Assembly: GCA_947595555.1 (NCBI GenBank)
Contig: CANQES010000031.1
Coordinates: 1 to 13,793 of the forward strand
DNA from: an uncultured Clostridia bacterium
Lineage (GTDB): Bacteria; Bacillota; Clostridia; TANB77; CAG-508
Direction: 5' to 3'
Length of the DNA stretch: 13,793 nt
Under the pieces are notes generated by a model. The model did not search any database. It was given only the letters and a program-made list of their open reading frames with translations, and was not told where the DNA came from. A program made the position numbers and the translations under genes. This document shows, piece by piece, positions 6,300 through 13,793 of this stretch (positions are counted from its first letter, which is position 1; every line of letters begins with the position of its first letter).

Positions 6300-8925
6300 A
6301 TATCCATTCACCATATTTTTTAATATATATTTTTTTAGCATAAATGGCCACAAAACAATATAGTATTGTAACTATAAAAATCAAGAAAATATATTTTAAA
6401 GCAATTGGGACAAGACCAATTATACTTCCTAAAACTGTAAAGGGAACTAAAAGCCCAATTAAAATTAGAGATATTGAAGAGATATATACAGCTTTATGAG
6501 CATTGCTTTGCACAAATGGTTTTTTAGCAGTACGAATGATATGCATACCAACTAAATTAGATACGATACTATAGCTGAACCAAATTGTTTGGAATTGGGC
6601 AGCATTACGAACTTTAAAGATAAACCAAAGTGAGAAAAATACTAGCATGTCAAAGGCAGAACTAAGTGGTCCCATAAAAAACATAAAGTTTTTTAAGCTT
6701 TCAATAGAAAATGATTTCGGTTGTTCGATGGATTCTTTATCTACATTATCAAAAGGTAGGGTTAATTGACCAAAATCATAAAGTAAACCTTCTACTAATA
6801 ATTGAATTGGTGTTTCTGGTAAAAATGGTAATAAAACACTAGCAATGATAACAGAGACAACTTCGCCAAAATTGAAACTAGTAGCTAATTTAATGTATTT
6901 CATTAAATTAACAAAAGTACGTCTTCCTTCAGTTACACCATCTAACAATACGTTTAAGTCTTTTTCAAGTAAAATGATATCTGCTGATTCTTTTGCAATA
7001 TCAACAGCAGTGTCAACGGAAATACCAACATCTGAATTGGTAAGAGAAGGACTATCGTTAATTCCATCGCCCATATAACCTACAACATTTCCAGATTCTC
7101 GTAATAATCTTACAATTCTGGCTTTTTGGATAGGAGAAAGTTTTGCAAAAATATTAGTCTTTTTTAGTAATCTAAAAACAGCAGCATCAGATAATTTATC
7201 TAGTTTACTTCCTAATACAATATTTTCAGAGTTAATATTTACTTTGTTACAAATACATCTTGTAACTTCTGCATTATCACCAGTTAAAACAATAACGCGA
7301 ATTCCAGCATCATTTAATTTTTTTATAGAGCCTTTTGCACTTTCCTTTGGTGGGTCTAAAAATCCTATAAATCCTAATAATATCATATTTTTTTCATTTG
7401 ATACATCAAATTGCTCGACATCAACTATATCATTTTTTTGGCAAACAGCAACAACTCTTAATCCTTCTTCATTTAAATGTGTACTGATTTTTCTAATGTT
7501 TTCTTTAATGTCTTTAGTAATAGGAGAGACTTGACCTTTATAATCAACCATGGTACAAATTGATAAAATCTCTTCAACAGCGCCTTTAGTAATTAATTGT
7601 TTTTTTGTACCATCACTTACAACAATAGATAAACGTCTACGCGAAAAATCAAAAGGAATTTCGTCTACTTTCTTATATTTTTCTGCAATGTCTGACATGC
7701 CATTTTCTAAACCTCTTTTAATTACCGCTTCATCAATATTTCCTTTTAAACCAGTTTGAAAATACGAATTTAGAAAAGCATGCTTTAGAATTCTAATATC
7801 TTCATCGCCATTAATATCTAAATACTTTTCTAATACGATTCTATCTTCTGTAAGAGTGCCAGTTTTATCTGTACACAAAATATTCATAGCACCAAAATTT
7901 TGTATAGAGTCTAATTTCTTGACAATAGTTTTCTTTTTAGACATCCTCACAGCACCTTTTGATAAGCTTGAAGATAGAATAACAGGCAAAAGTAGAGGAG
8001 TAATTCCAATAGCAATAGCTACAGCAAAAGTAAAAGCAGTTATAATATCATGTTTCCATGCATTTAAAAGAAAAACAAGAGGAATCATTATCAACATGAA
8101 ACGTATTAGCAATCGACTAATACTTTCAATTCCCTTTTGAAAAGCAGTTTTTGGTTTACCAGATGCTAAATTATGAGCAACTTTAGCAAGATAAGTAGAA
8201 TCACCAGTCTTTACAACTACACCTTTGGCACTTCCAGAAATAACATTAGTTCCCATAAAGCAAATTGTATTTAAGTCAGCTATACTTTCTAATTCATCGA
8301 TTGACATGTCACTTTCTACTAATTTTTTTACACTATCTGATTCTCCTGTTAAAGATGACTGACCAACATATAAATCTTTAGATTCAATGATTCTTAAATC
8401 TGCTGGTAACATACTGCCAGCAGAGAGGATTACTAAATCACCAACTGTTACTTGTTTAATTGGAATTTGTAATTCTTTACCATCGCGAATTACAATGGCT
8501 GTTGTGGCAACCATTTGCTTTAATTCTTCCGCAGCCTTATTCGAACGATATTCTTCAAAAAAGTCTAATAATGTACTGGAACTGACAAGAATTGCAATTA
8601 CAATAATATTTGCATAACTTGGTGTGTCAGGCAAATAAATATCTGTGTAAATCAAGATAGCAACGATACCAAGCAATATACAATTAAACGGTGATAAAAG
8701 ACTTTCTAAAAAATAGTGATACCATTTTTTTGGCTTTGCTTGTTTCATTTCATTTGGGCCTAGATTGCGAATTCTTTCTTCCGCTTCTTGAGATGAAAGT
8801 CCAGTTTCTTTGACAGAGTATTTTTTTATAAAATCTTCCTTTGATAAAGTAGCCACTTTACCATATAGTTTGCTGACATTTACTTCTTCTTTAATAGAAT
8901 TGTTTGTCAAATGTATCATCTCCAT
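6298..8925 (-). CDS. mgtA: Magnesium-importing P-type ATPase (MgtA/MgtB type, P3B)
   Basis: This is an integral membrane ATPase that moves Mg2+ into the cytoplasm. Of 875 residues, a cation-ATPase N-terminal domain covers about 25-75, with membrane segments at about 80-98, 104-122, 270-290 and 295-320 and a further set from about 680 to the end. The actuator loop has TGES (193-196), the phosphorylation site is DKTGTLTED with Asp353, and the hinge is GDGIND (Asp620, Asp624). The C-terminal LPFLPETPIQLL followed by LLYD and LPFDNVDKE is characteristic of MgtA and separates it from calcium or heavy-metal pumps. The start is uncertain. The ATG at 8925 has only AAAAGAA upstream, and the ATG at 8919 has GGAG directly adjacent. 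A TTG at codon 6 lies nine bases after GGAG and is equally plausible. No leader long enough for an M-box riboswitch is present. Confidence 0.93.
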   Translation of the reverse strand: MEMIHLTNNSIKEEVNVSKLYGKVATLSKEDFIKKYSVKETGLSSQEAEERIRNLGPNEMKQAKPKKWYHYFLESLLSPFNCILLGIVAILIYTDIYLPDTPSYANIIVIAILVSSSTLLDFFEEYRSNKAAEELKQMVATTAIVIRDGKELQIPIKQVTVGDLVILSAGSMLPADLRIIESKDLYVGQSSLTGESDSVKKLVESDMSIDELESIADLNTICFMGTNVISGSAKGVVVKTGDSTYLAKVAHNLASGKPKTAFQKGIESISRLLIRFMLIMIPLVFLLNAWKHDIITAFTFAVAIAIGITPLLLPVILSSSLSKGAVRMSKKKTIVKKLDSIQNFGAMNILCTDKTGTLTEDRIVLEKYLDINGDEDIRILKHAFLNSYFQTGLKGNIDEAVIKRGLENGMSDIAEKYKKVDEIPFDFSRRRLSIVVSDGTKKQLITKGAVEEILSICTMVDYKGQVSPITKDIKENIRKISTHLNEEGLRVVAVCQKNDIVDVEQFDVSNEKNMILLGFIGFLDPPKESAKGSIKKLNDAGIRVIVLTGDNAEVTRCICNKVNINSENIVLGSKLDKLSDAAVFRLLKKTNIFAKLSPIQKARIVRLLRESGNVVGYMGDGINDSPSLTNSDVGISVDTAVDIAKESADIILLEKDLNVLLDGVTEGRRTFVNLMKYIKLATSFNFGEVVSVIIASVLLPFLPETPIQLLVEGLLYDFGQLTLPFDNVDKESIEQPKSFSIESLKNFMFFMGPLSSAFDMLVFFSLWFIFKVRNAAQFQTIWFSYSIVSNLVGMHIIRTAKKPFVQSNAHKAVYISSISLILIGLLVPFTVLGSIIGLVPIALKYIFLIFIVTILYCFVAIYAKKIYIKKYGEWI

Positions 8926-8952
8926 TTCTTTTGATTAGATATTATTAAAAAA

Positions 8953-8961
8953 AGTATACCA
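8953..8961 (-). promoter_or_regulatory. Probable extended -10 promoter of the ATPase gene
   Basis: On the - strand, TGG-TATACT (8961-8953) is a TG-extended -10 with five of six matches. The best -35 candidate (TTGTTT, 8984-8979) is 20 bases away, so support is moderate. The predicted leader is about 20 bases. Confidence 0.45.
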
Positions 8962-8990
8962 CTAATATTAAAAGTTTAAAACAATTATAT

Positions 8991-9009
8991 AAAAAAAATA
9001 ATTTTTTTT
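8991..9009. repeat. A8-TAA-T8 tract in the divergent promoter region
   Basis: Eight As (8991-8998), TAA, then eight Ts (9002-9009) lie midway between the divergent ATPase and deacetylase starts. Such opposed tracts are rigid or curved and can act as upstream promoter elements in both directions. This could also be simple base composition. Confidence 0.35.
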
Positions 9010-9041
9010 AAATTATACTACTAAAAAATCGAAAAATAGTA

Positions 9042-9047
9042 TATAAT
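9042..9047 (+). promoter_or_regulatory. Likely -10 element of the deacetylase gene
   Basis: A perfect TATAAT lies 34 bases before the ATG at 9082. No recognisable -35 occurs 16-18 bases upstream, and no TG extension is present. The A/T tracts further upstream may compensate. Confidence 0.45.
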
Positions 9048-9081
9048 AGAAAAAAATGAAATAAAAGGGATGTAAAACAAA

Positions 9082-10005
9082 ATGAATGCAAAAAATATAA
9101 GTAGAAAAATTTATCAAATGTCAAATATTAATAAGTTAGACATAAGAAAGATTATTATATTTTTATTCATTATAGCTATTATAATTTTTTTGATTATGAT
9201 TGCTCAAAATTCAATAAAAGTTATTGATAATTATAAAATCTATCAAGAATATCAAGCACAATTAGTTACTATAAAAAAAGCAGAAGAAGAAAAAAAAGCT
9301 GCAATAGAAAGAGAGAAAGAAAGAATTAGACAAGAAAGAATTCCGAAACTTACCCAAACAGGTAGAGATAATATGGATAATATTTATCGTTCAGACACCA
9401 AAAGAGTATTTTTAACTTTTGATGATGGTCCTTCTACTGTAACTCCAACTATCTTAGATATATTAAAACAAGAAAATATAAAAGCTACATTTTTTGTCTT
9501 AGGGTCAAGAGTTACTGCAATGCCAGAAACGGTAAAAAGAATATATGAAGAGGGACATTATATTGCAAATCACGGAAATAGTCATGTATATTCTGCAATT
9601 TATTCTTCACCACAAGCAGTATTAGATGAATTTAATCAATGCAATGAGGCAGTTAAAACTGCAATAGGTGTTCCAGAATATAATTCACATCTATTTCGTT
9701 TTCCAGGTGGTTTCCCAGGTGGACCTTACGTAGATGTTAAAAATCAAGCAAGAGAGTTATTATCAGCTAATGATATTTTATATGTTGATTGGAATGCTCT
9801 TTCTGGAGATGCAGAAACTACACAACCAACTGTAGAATATGAAATGCAGAGAATACAAGCAACAGTGGGAAATAAGAATAGTGCAGTTATTTTATTACAT
9901 GATGCTCAAGCAAAAAAAGCTACAGCAGATGCATTACCTCAAATTATTTCTTGGTTAAAGGGAAATGGATATGAATTCAAAAATTTTTATGAAATTATAA
10001 AATAG
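9082..10005 (+). CDS. Membrane-anchored polysaccharide (peptidoglycan) deacetylase
   Basis: It probably removes acetyl groups from N-acetylglucosamine or a related sugar in the cell wall, which in PgdA-type enzymes gives lysozyme resistance. Of 307 residues, a single N-terminal membrane anchor lies at about 24-42 with the catalytic part outside. A charged Lys/Glu-rich helix at about 60-90 forms a stalk. The NodB homology domain runs from about 108 to the end. Its motifs are TFDDG (Asp114, Asp115), NHGNSH (metal ligands His164, His168), RFPGG (Arg206), the DWN motif, and LLHD (His273, Asp274), so all five catalytic motifs appear intact. AAAAGGGA at 9063-9070 lies about 11 bases before the ATG, slightly far. 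It is first in a same-strand series with the unknown protein 20 bases downstream and the lysozyme after it. The real substrate is inferred, not shown. Confidence 0.9.
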   Translation: MNAKNISRKIYQMSNINKLDIRKIIIFLFIIAIIIFLIMIAQNSIKVIDNYKIYQEYQAQLVTIKKAEEEKKAAIEREKERIRQERIPKLTQTGRDNMDNIYRSDTKRVFLTFDDGPSTVTPTILDILKQENIKATFFVLGSRVTAMPETVKRIYEEGHYIANHGNSHVYSAIYSSPQAVLDEFNQCNEAVKTAIGVPEYNSHLFRFPGGFPGGPYVDVKNQARELLSANDILYVDWNALSGDAETTQPTVEYEMQRIQATVGNKNSAVILLHDAQAKKATADALPQIISWLKGNGYEFKNFYEIIK

Positions 10006-10025
10006 ACTAGAAGGGAGAGATAAAT

Positions 10026-12326
10026 TTGCCTAAAAAAAGCATAGAATTACCTGAAAACATAGAAGAAAAATTGACATATATAGGATTAAATTTAGAAAAA
10101 ATACCAGCCTCTATAAAAAAATTTGAACCTTTAGAATTTAGAGTACCAAAATTTTATGATGAAAAACAATATCGTCAATATAAATATCTTCCAGTTAAAG
10201 ATATACAAATATTATTATCACCAACAAATCGTTTAGATGATATAGAAGAAAAATATAGAAAAGCAAGCCCATTGGCAGACTATTTAGATAGTAAAAATGA
10301 AAAAAACATTCTAAAATATACAACTTTTTTAAGTATGTTAAAACAAGTAAAAATTGAAGATATACAAAAAATAGAAGAAGAACAGACAAAGTTAAATGAG
10401 CAAATACCATTTAAAGTTAAATTTGAAGGAAATTATTTATGGCAAATTTACTATTCTGAAAATGCAGATAAATATTTTATGATAGTACCAACGGAAGATT
10501 CTGATTATTCTACATTTTTCTACTTATTAAAAAAGAAATTGGAAAAAGGAAGAACAAGTAAAATTTTTGTACCAATACGCAATGTAGGATATAGTAGTCA
10601 ATATTTAAAAAAATCAGAATTTGAAGATATAGAAAACTATTTATGGCTGTTTACAAAAGATTGGCCACTGGTATATGAAGTATATGATAAAAATAATAAA
10701 TTAAGCATAGACATTGTAGGAGAAACACAAGTATATGGAAAAATAAAAAGTCCATATAAAATGAAGTTAAAAAATAAGGACCAAGCTACAGAATTTTATA
10801 AACTTGTTAAAGCTATGTTTATTCTTCAAACTGAATTACCACACTATTTCAATTTTAAAACTAATATTGGAAAAAATGGAGAGATAGAATTTTATATCGA
10901 TGATAAAAAAATTCAATATATAAATATTGCAGAATGGATGAGCCAAGCATATAAAAAAGGAAAGATTAGAACACAAGAAGTAATTAGTCTAACAGAAACA
11001 AATGAGAAAAAATTAGATGATTTAAAGACAGAAGTATCAATGCAAGAAATAGAATATCTTGCAAAAGAAAAGCAAATATCTACATTTTTAGAGTGTAAGA
11101 AATCATTTTTTGGTAAATTTAAATATTATTTTAAATATAGTAAGAAAAAAAATAAAGGAAAGATAGAAGATAAAAATAAAACTGTAGTAGAGCAAGATGA
11201 AGGGGAAAAACAAGTAAATAAGAAAAAGAAAAAAGCAGAGAAAGAAGAAAAATCAAATTATACTATAGAAGAGCTATTAGAATTATATAAAGAACTAGAA
11301 AGATTAGAAAATATATTAAAAAATTTAGTATTTGATATTAATAGTTTAAAATTGAAGAAAAAGAATATGTCTAAAAAAATAGAAAATGCTACTTCATATA
11401 TAGAAGAAATTGATAGTCATAAAAAAAGCATATTTGAATTTTGGCGTTATAGTAACAAAGATGAAATGTCAGCTTTGCCAGAAGGAGAAGAAGAGGCAGT
11501 AGATAGCTTTAAAAGGATAACAAAAGTCTTTGATTATGAAGAGGATTTAGAAAAGTTTGGAAAGATGATGGATAAAATTCAAAGAAGGATTTTATCAAAA
11601 CAAGAAACAGACAGTCTTTACATTACATCTACAAATTTAATCGACATATTAAATCAATTGAAGCGAAATGAGGCAGGACCAAAAGACATAGAAGCAAGTT
11701 TAAGAGACATAAAAAAAGAAGCAATACAGGAAAAAACTTTGACAGAAAATGACGAATTTGATATATTTGGTGCTGTAAGTCAAGATATGTCTAAAACGTC
11801 ACGAATTAATAATCAAAAACATCGTGAAATAGAAAAGGATAAATTTTCTATACTTGATATAACAAAAAATACTAAACCAATAGGATATAAATTATCTTTA
11901 GAAAAAATCATAGAAGATGTAAAAAATGCTTTAGAAAAAGTTACAATATCAGAAGATTTGCCTATTTATAAAGCTATTCCTGGTAAAAGTATAAATGAAA
12001 AGGATATAAATCTATTTAATATTAATCCAGAAAAAGAAATAAAAGAAGTAATTAAGCAAAAAAGTGATCAAATTAATTTCTATAAAATTAATTTAAAAAA
12101 GGGAAATAATGCTATTTCATATACTAATAATATATTTTATGATAATCAAAATAAAACTTTGCCAATAGGGCAAGATTTATCTACTAAAATTTTAGTTGAT
12201 ATGACTAAATTATTCTTAACATTGAAAGAAAATATTTCTTTTCAAATAGTAGAGTTTGAAAATGAAAAGGATGATTTTTCAAAAATTGTGATAAAAACAA
12301 TTAATGTTTTCGAATATGATACTTAA
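10026..12326 (+). CDS. Large uncharacterised Lys/Glu-rich coiled-coil protein
   Basis: I do not recognise this 766-residue protein. The start is a TTG supported by AAGGGAG (10011-10017), eight bases upstream, and the gene begins 20 bases after the deacetylase stop, so the two are probably co-transcribed. There is no signal peptide or membrane segment. Residues 1 to about 320 look globular and aromatic-rich, for example GNYLWQIYYSENADKYFMIVP near 136 and ENYLWLF near 205. Residues about 330-355 are helical. Residues about 360-410 are an extremely basic and acidic low-complexity linker. Residues about 412-470 are a strongly predicted coiled coil (EELLELYKELERLENIL). Residues about 620-766 appear to form another globular alpha/beta region. 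No nucleotide-binding, protease or nuclease motif is visible. Its neighbours suggest a cell-envelope or scaffold role, but that is inference only. Confidence 0.85.
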   Translation: MPKKSIELPENIEEKLTYIGLNLEKIPASIKKFEPLEFRVPKFYDEKQYRQYKYLPVKDIQILLSPTNRLDDIEEKYRKASPLADYLDSKNEKNILKYTTFLSMLKQVKIEDIQKIEEEQTKLNEQIPFKVKFEGNYLWQIYYSENADKYFMIVPTEDSDYSTFFYLLKKKLEKGRTSKIFVPIRNVGYSSQYLKKSEFEDIENYLWLFTKDWPLVYEVYDKNNKLSIDIVGETQVYGKIKSPYKMKLKNKDQATEFYKLVKAMFILQTELPHYFNFKTNIGKNGEIEFYIDDKKIQYINIAEWMSQAYKKGKIRTQEVISLTETNEKKLDDLKTEVSMQEIEYLAKEKQISTFLECKKSFFGKFKYYFKYSKKKNKGKIEDKNKTVVEQDEGEKQVNKKKKKAEKEEKSNYTIEELLELYKELERLENILKNLVFDINSLKLKKKNMSKKIENATSYIEEIDSHKKSIFEFWRYSNKDEMSALPEGEEEAVDSFKRITKVFDYEEDLEKFGKMMDKIQRRILSKQETDSLYITSTNLIDILNQLKRNEAGPKDIEASLRDIKKEAIQEKTLTENDEFDIFGAVSQDMSKTSRINNQKHREIEKDKFSILDITKNTKPIGYKLSLEKIIEDVKNALEKVTISEDLPIYKAIPGKSINEKDINLFNINPEKEIKEVIKQKSDQINFYKINLKKGNNAISYTNNIFYDNQNKTLPIGQDLSTKILVDMTKLFLTLKENISFQIVEFENEKDDFSKIVIKTINVFEYDT

Positions 12327-12340
12327 AATAACCAAAAAAT

Positions 12341-12384
12341 CTCTTTTGCATATAATGAAGTAAATTGTGCAAAGGAGTTTTTTT
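12341..12384 (+). promoter_or_regulatory. Terminator-like hairpin that contains the lysozyme ribosome binding site
   Basis: CTCTTTTGCA (12341-12350) pairs along its full length with TGCAAAGGAG (12368-12377), 10 pairs with one G-U, around a 17-base loop. Seven Ts follow at 12378-12384 and the lysozyme ATG comes immediately after. The hairpin therefore has the form of an intrinsic terminator for the 766-residue gene, while its 3' arm is the AAAGGAG ribosome binding site of the next gene. The loop includes TATAAT (12351-12356), but with no -35 at suitable distance. Confidence 0.6.
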
Positions 12385-13639
12385 ATGTATAAGATATTAA
12401 AAATATTTTTAATTTTATATATGACATTAACAATTTTGTTTTTTGTTAATATTAATAAAACCTATGCTATAACACCAAATGCAGATCCTACATATGACGG
12501 AATTGATGTAAGTGACTGGCAAGGATATATTGATTATGAACAAGTTCGCAATAGCGGAATTGAAGTTGTTTATATTAAAGCAAGTCAAGGTAGTAATATA
12601 AAAGATCCATATTTTGATATAAATTATGAGAATGCAAAAGCAAATGGATTAAAAGTTGGCTTTTACCATTTTTTAACTGCGACTAATACTCGGAGAAGCG
12701 GAGCAAGAGGCAAATTTTTTTGCTTCTGTGATATCTGGAAAACAAGCAGATTGTAAATTGGTTATGGATTATGAGGTTTTTAATGGGGTAGGAATAGATG
12801 AGATTAATAGCATAGCAGAAGTATTTTTAGAAAGTGTAAAAAGATTGACTAATAAAGAAGTTATTGTTTATAGTGATTTATCTAATGCAAGGGATACTTT
12901 TGGTATAGATATAGCAAATAATTATGAGTTATGGCTTGCTTATTATGGAGATTATAATGATTTAGTTGATGTGGAGACTAATTGGAGAAATTGGATAGGT
13001 GTGCAATATACAGATAGAGGAAGAGTAAGCGGAGTGCGAGGTAGTGTTGATAGAGATTTATATACAGAGAGTATATTTTTATCAGATTCAACAGAGATTC
13101 CTAATGTTGAAAATCAGGTTAATAAATTTAATATCGAAAGTATTCTATATACTGTACAAAGAGGTAATACTTTAAGTCAGATTGCTAGAATGTATGGCAC
13201 GACTGTAGAAGAGATAGCTAGTATTAATAATATTGCGAATCCAAATTTAATTTTTCCCGGACAGGTATTAAGAATTTTAACTAATTCTACAGTAAATGGC
13301 TCTGAAACAAGAGGGGCAGGAAGTATTACATATACAGTACAAAGAGGTAATACTTTATCTCAAATAGCAAATGAGTATGGTGTTACGGTTAGTCAAATTG
13401 TTGAGGTTAATGATATTGTTAATCCAAATTTGATTTTTCCTGGTGAGAAACTAAGGATTACAGATAGTACAAATTCTGTTCTGAACCCAGTTATGCAAAA
13501 TAATTTTTATACTGTACAAAGTGGCGATACTTTGTATGGCATTGCTCGTAGATTTGGGGTTACAGTTCAGTATTTAGTTAATTTGAATGGAATTCGAAAT
13601 CCAAATTTGATTTATCCATGTCAAATTATAAAGTTATAG
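12385..13639 (+). pseudogene. GH25 lysozyme with three LysM domains, frameshifted
   Basis: An intact version would be a secreted muramidase cleaving peptidoglycan. The ATG at 12385 follows AAAGGAG by seven bases; an in-frame GTG at 12367 is upstream of that site and unlikely. A signal peptide covers residues 1-28 (ending KTYA). The GH25 domain begins with YDGIDVSDWQG and continues to GFYHFLTATNT. The frame then shifts: the first frame runs on to a stop at 12754-12756, while the family sequence resumes in the next frame as EAEQEANFFASVISGKQADC, followed by the catalytic MDYE motif and QYTDRGRVSG. The second frame has a stop at 12674-12676, so the break lies between there and about 12700. Removing one G of the CGG at 12691-12693 restores TNTREAEQE and a 417-residue protein. 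This is either a true single-base disruption or a sequencing error. I see no slippery heptamer suggesting programmed frameshifting. Confidence 0.88.
13145..13636 (+). repeat. Three tandem LysM peptidoglycan-binding repeats
   Basis: Three LysM modules lie at about 13145-13279, 13325-13463 and 13505-13636, each of the form YTVQ(R/S)G(N/D)TL followed by NPNLI(F/Y)P. They bind N-acetylglucosamine-containing glycan and would tether the enzyme to the wall. The first two share near-identical DNA (GTACAAAGAGGTAATACTTT in both), which suggests fairly recent duplication or conversion. The third is more diverged and has PCQ where the others have PGQ or PGE, a single G-to-T change in the codon. Confidence 0.85.
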
Positions 13640-13677
13640 ACATAATGTTTATCAAACCAAAAATTTCATAAAAAATC

Positions 13678-13706
13678 TAGACAAGAAAAGAAATATGTGC
13701 TAATAT
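13678..13706 (+). promoter_or_regulatory. tRNA-Leu promoter
   Basis: TAGACA (13678-13683) and TAATAT (13701-13706) are separated by exactly 17 bases. TGC directly before the -10 adds an extended -10 element. The predicted transcription start near 13713 is about 15 bases before the tRNA. No clear intrinsic terminator for the lysozyme gene is visible between 13640 and 13677. Confidence 0.65.
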
Positions 13707-13727
13707 ATATTAGTATTTATTCTTTAT

Positions 13728-13793
13728 GCCGATGTGGCGGAATTGGTAGACGCACTGGACTCAAAATCCAGCGGGAAACCATGTGGGTTCGAG
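13728..13793 (+). tRNA. tRNA-Leu (anticodon CAA), 3' truncated by window edge
   Basis: The sequence begins GCCGATG with a D-arm containing GGCGGAATTGGTAGACGC, as in leucine tRNAs. The anticodon stem CTGGA/TCCAG encloses the loop CTCAAAA, giving anticodon CAA, which reads TTG codons. A class II variable arm follows, and the T arm begins (GTGGGTTCGAG) where the window ends. The acceptor 3' strand is not visible. Confidence 0.95.

Noticed and set aside
6845..8617. Several + strand open frames inside the ATPase gene
   Set aside because: The opposite strand carries an unmistakable P-type ATPase across the full length. These frames lack ribosome binding sites and family motifs.
12351..12356. TATAAT as a dedicated lysozyme promoter
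   Set aside because: No -35 lies at 16-18 bases and the TG extension is out of register, so it is noted only as the loop of the hairpin.

Overview
The window is AT-rich DNA from a low-GC Gram-positive anaerobe, most likely a member of the Clostridia (Firmicutes). The evidence is a reverse-type rubrerythrin, GGAGG-type ribosome binding sites, TTGACA/TATAAT promoters with 17-base spacers, a roughly 1160-residue DnaE, and a GH25 lysozyme with LysM repeats. TGA is used as a stop (dnaE) and Trp is coded by TGG, so the genetic code is standard. I cannot name the genus.

Layout. Bases 1-274 hold the 3' end of an unrecognised gene. Bases 275-1027 contain no intact gene. They hold a perfect inverted repeat, a terminator-like hairpin, a possible gene remnant with no start, and a self-contained small transcription unit at 650-784: promoter, tandem hairpin motif and terminator. 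Next come a rubrerythrin gene (1028-1576, +) and a hotdog-fold acyl-CoA thioesterase gene (1633-2052, -), which converge on a shared terminator. A small orphan gene (2307-2633, +) and dnaE (2756-6247, +) follow, each with its own promoter and terminator. dnaE converges on an MgtA-type P-type ATPase gene (6298-8925, -). From the other side of a short divergent promoter region runs a cell-envelope cluster: a membrane-anchored polysaccharide deacetylase (9082-10005), a large uncharacterised coiled-coil protein (10026-12326) and a GH25 lysozyme with three LysM repeats (12385-13639). The lysozyme reading frame is broken by a +1 shift near 12692. The window ends inside a tRNA-Leu(CAA) gene that has its own promoter.

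How the genes fit together. Rubrerythrin is oxidative-stress defence, dnaE is replication, and the ATPase imports magnesium. The deacetylase, the unknown protein and the lysozyme lie on one strand with short gaps, which suggests a cell-wall-related transcription unit. The lysozyme ribosome binding site lies inside the 3' arm of a terminator-like hairpin, so its expression may be uncoupled or conditional.

The most interesting unexplained items are the tandem small RNA at 685-784, the 766-residue orphan, the terminator/ribosome-binding-site overlap at 12341-12384, the lysozyme frameshift, and a 10-base tandem duplication in the dnaE terminator. No CRISPR array, insertion sequence or recognisable phage-defence system is visible.
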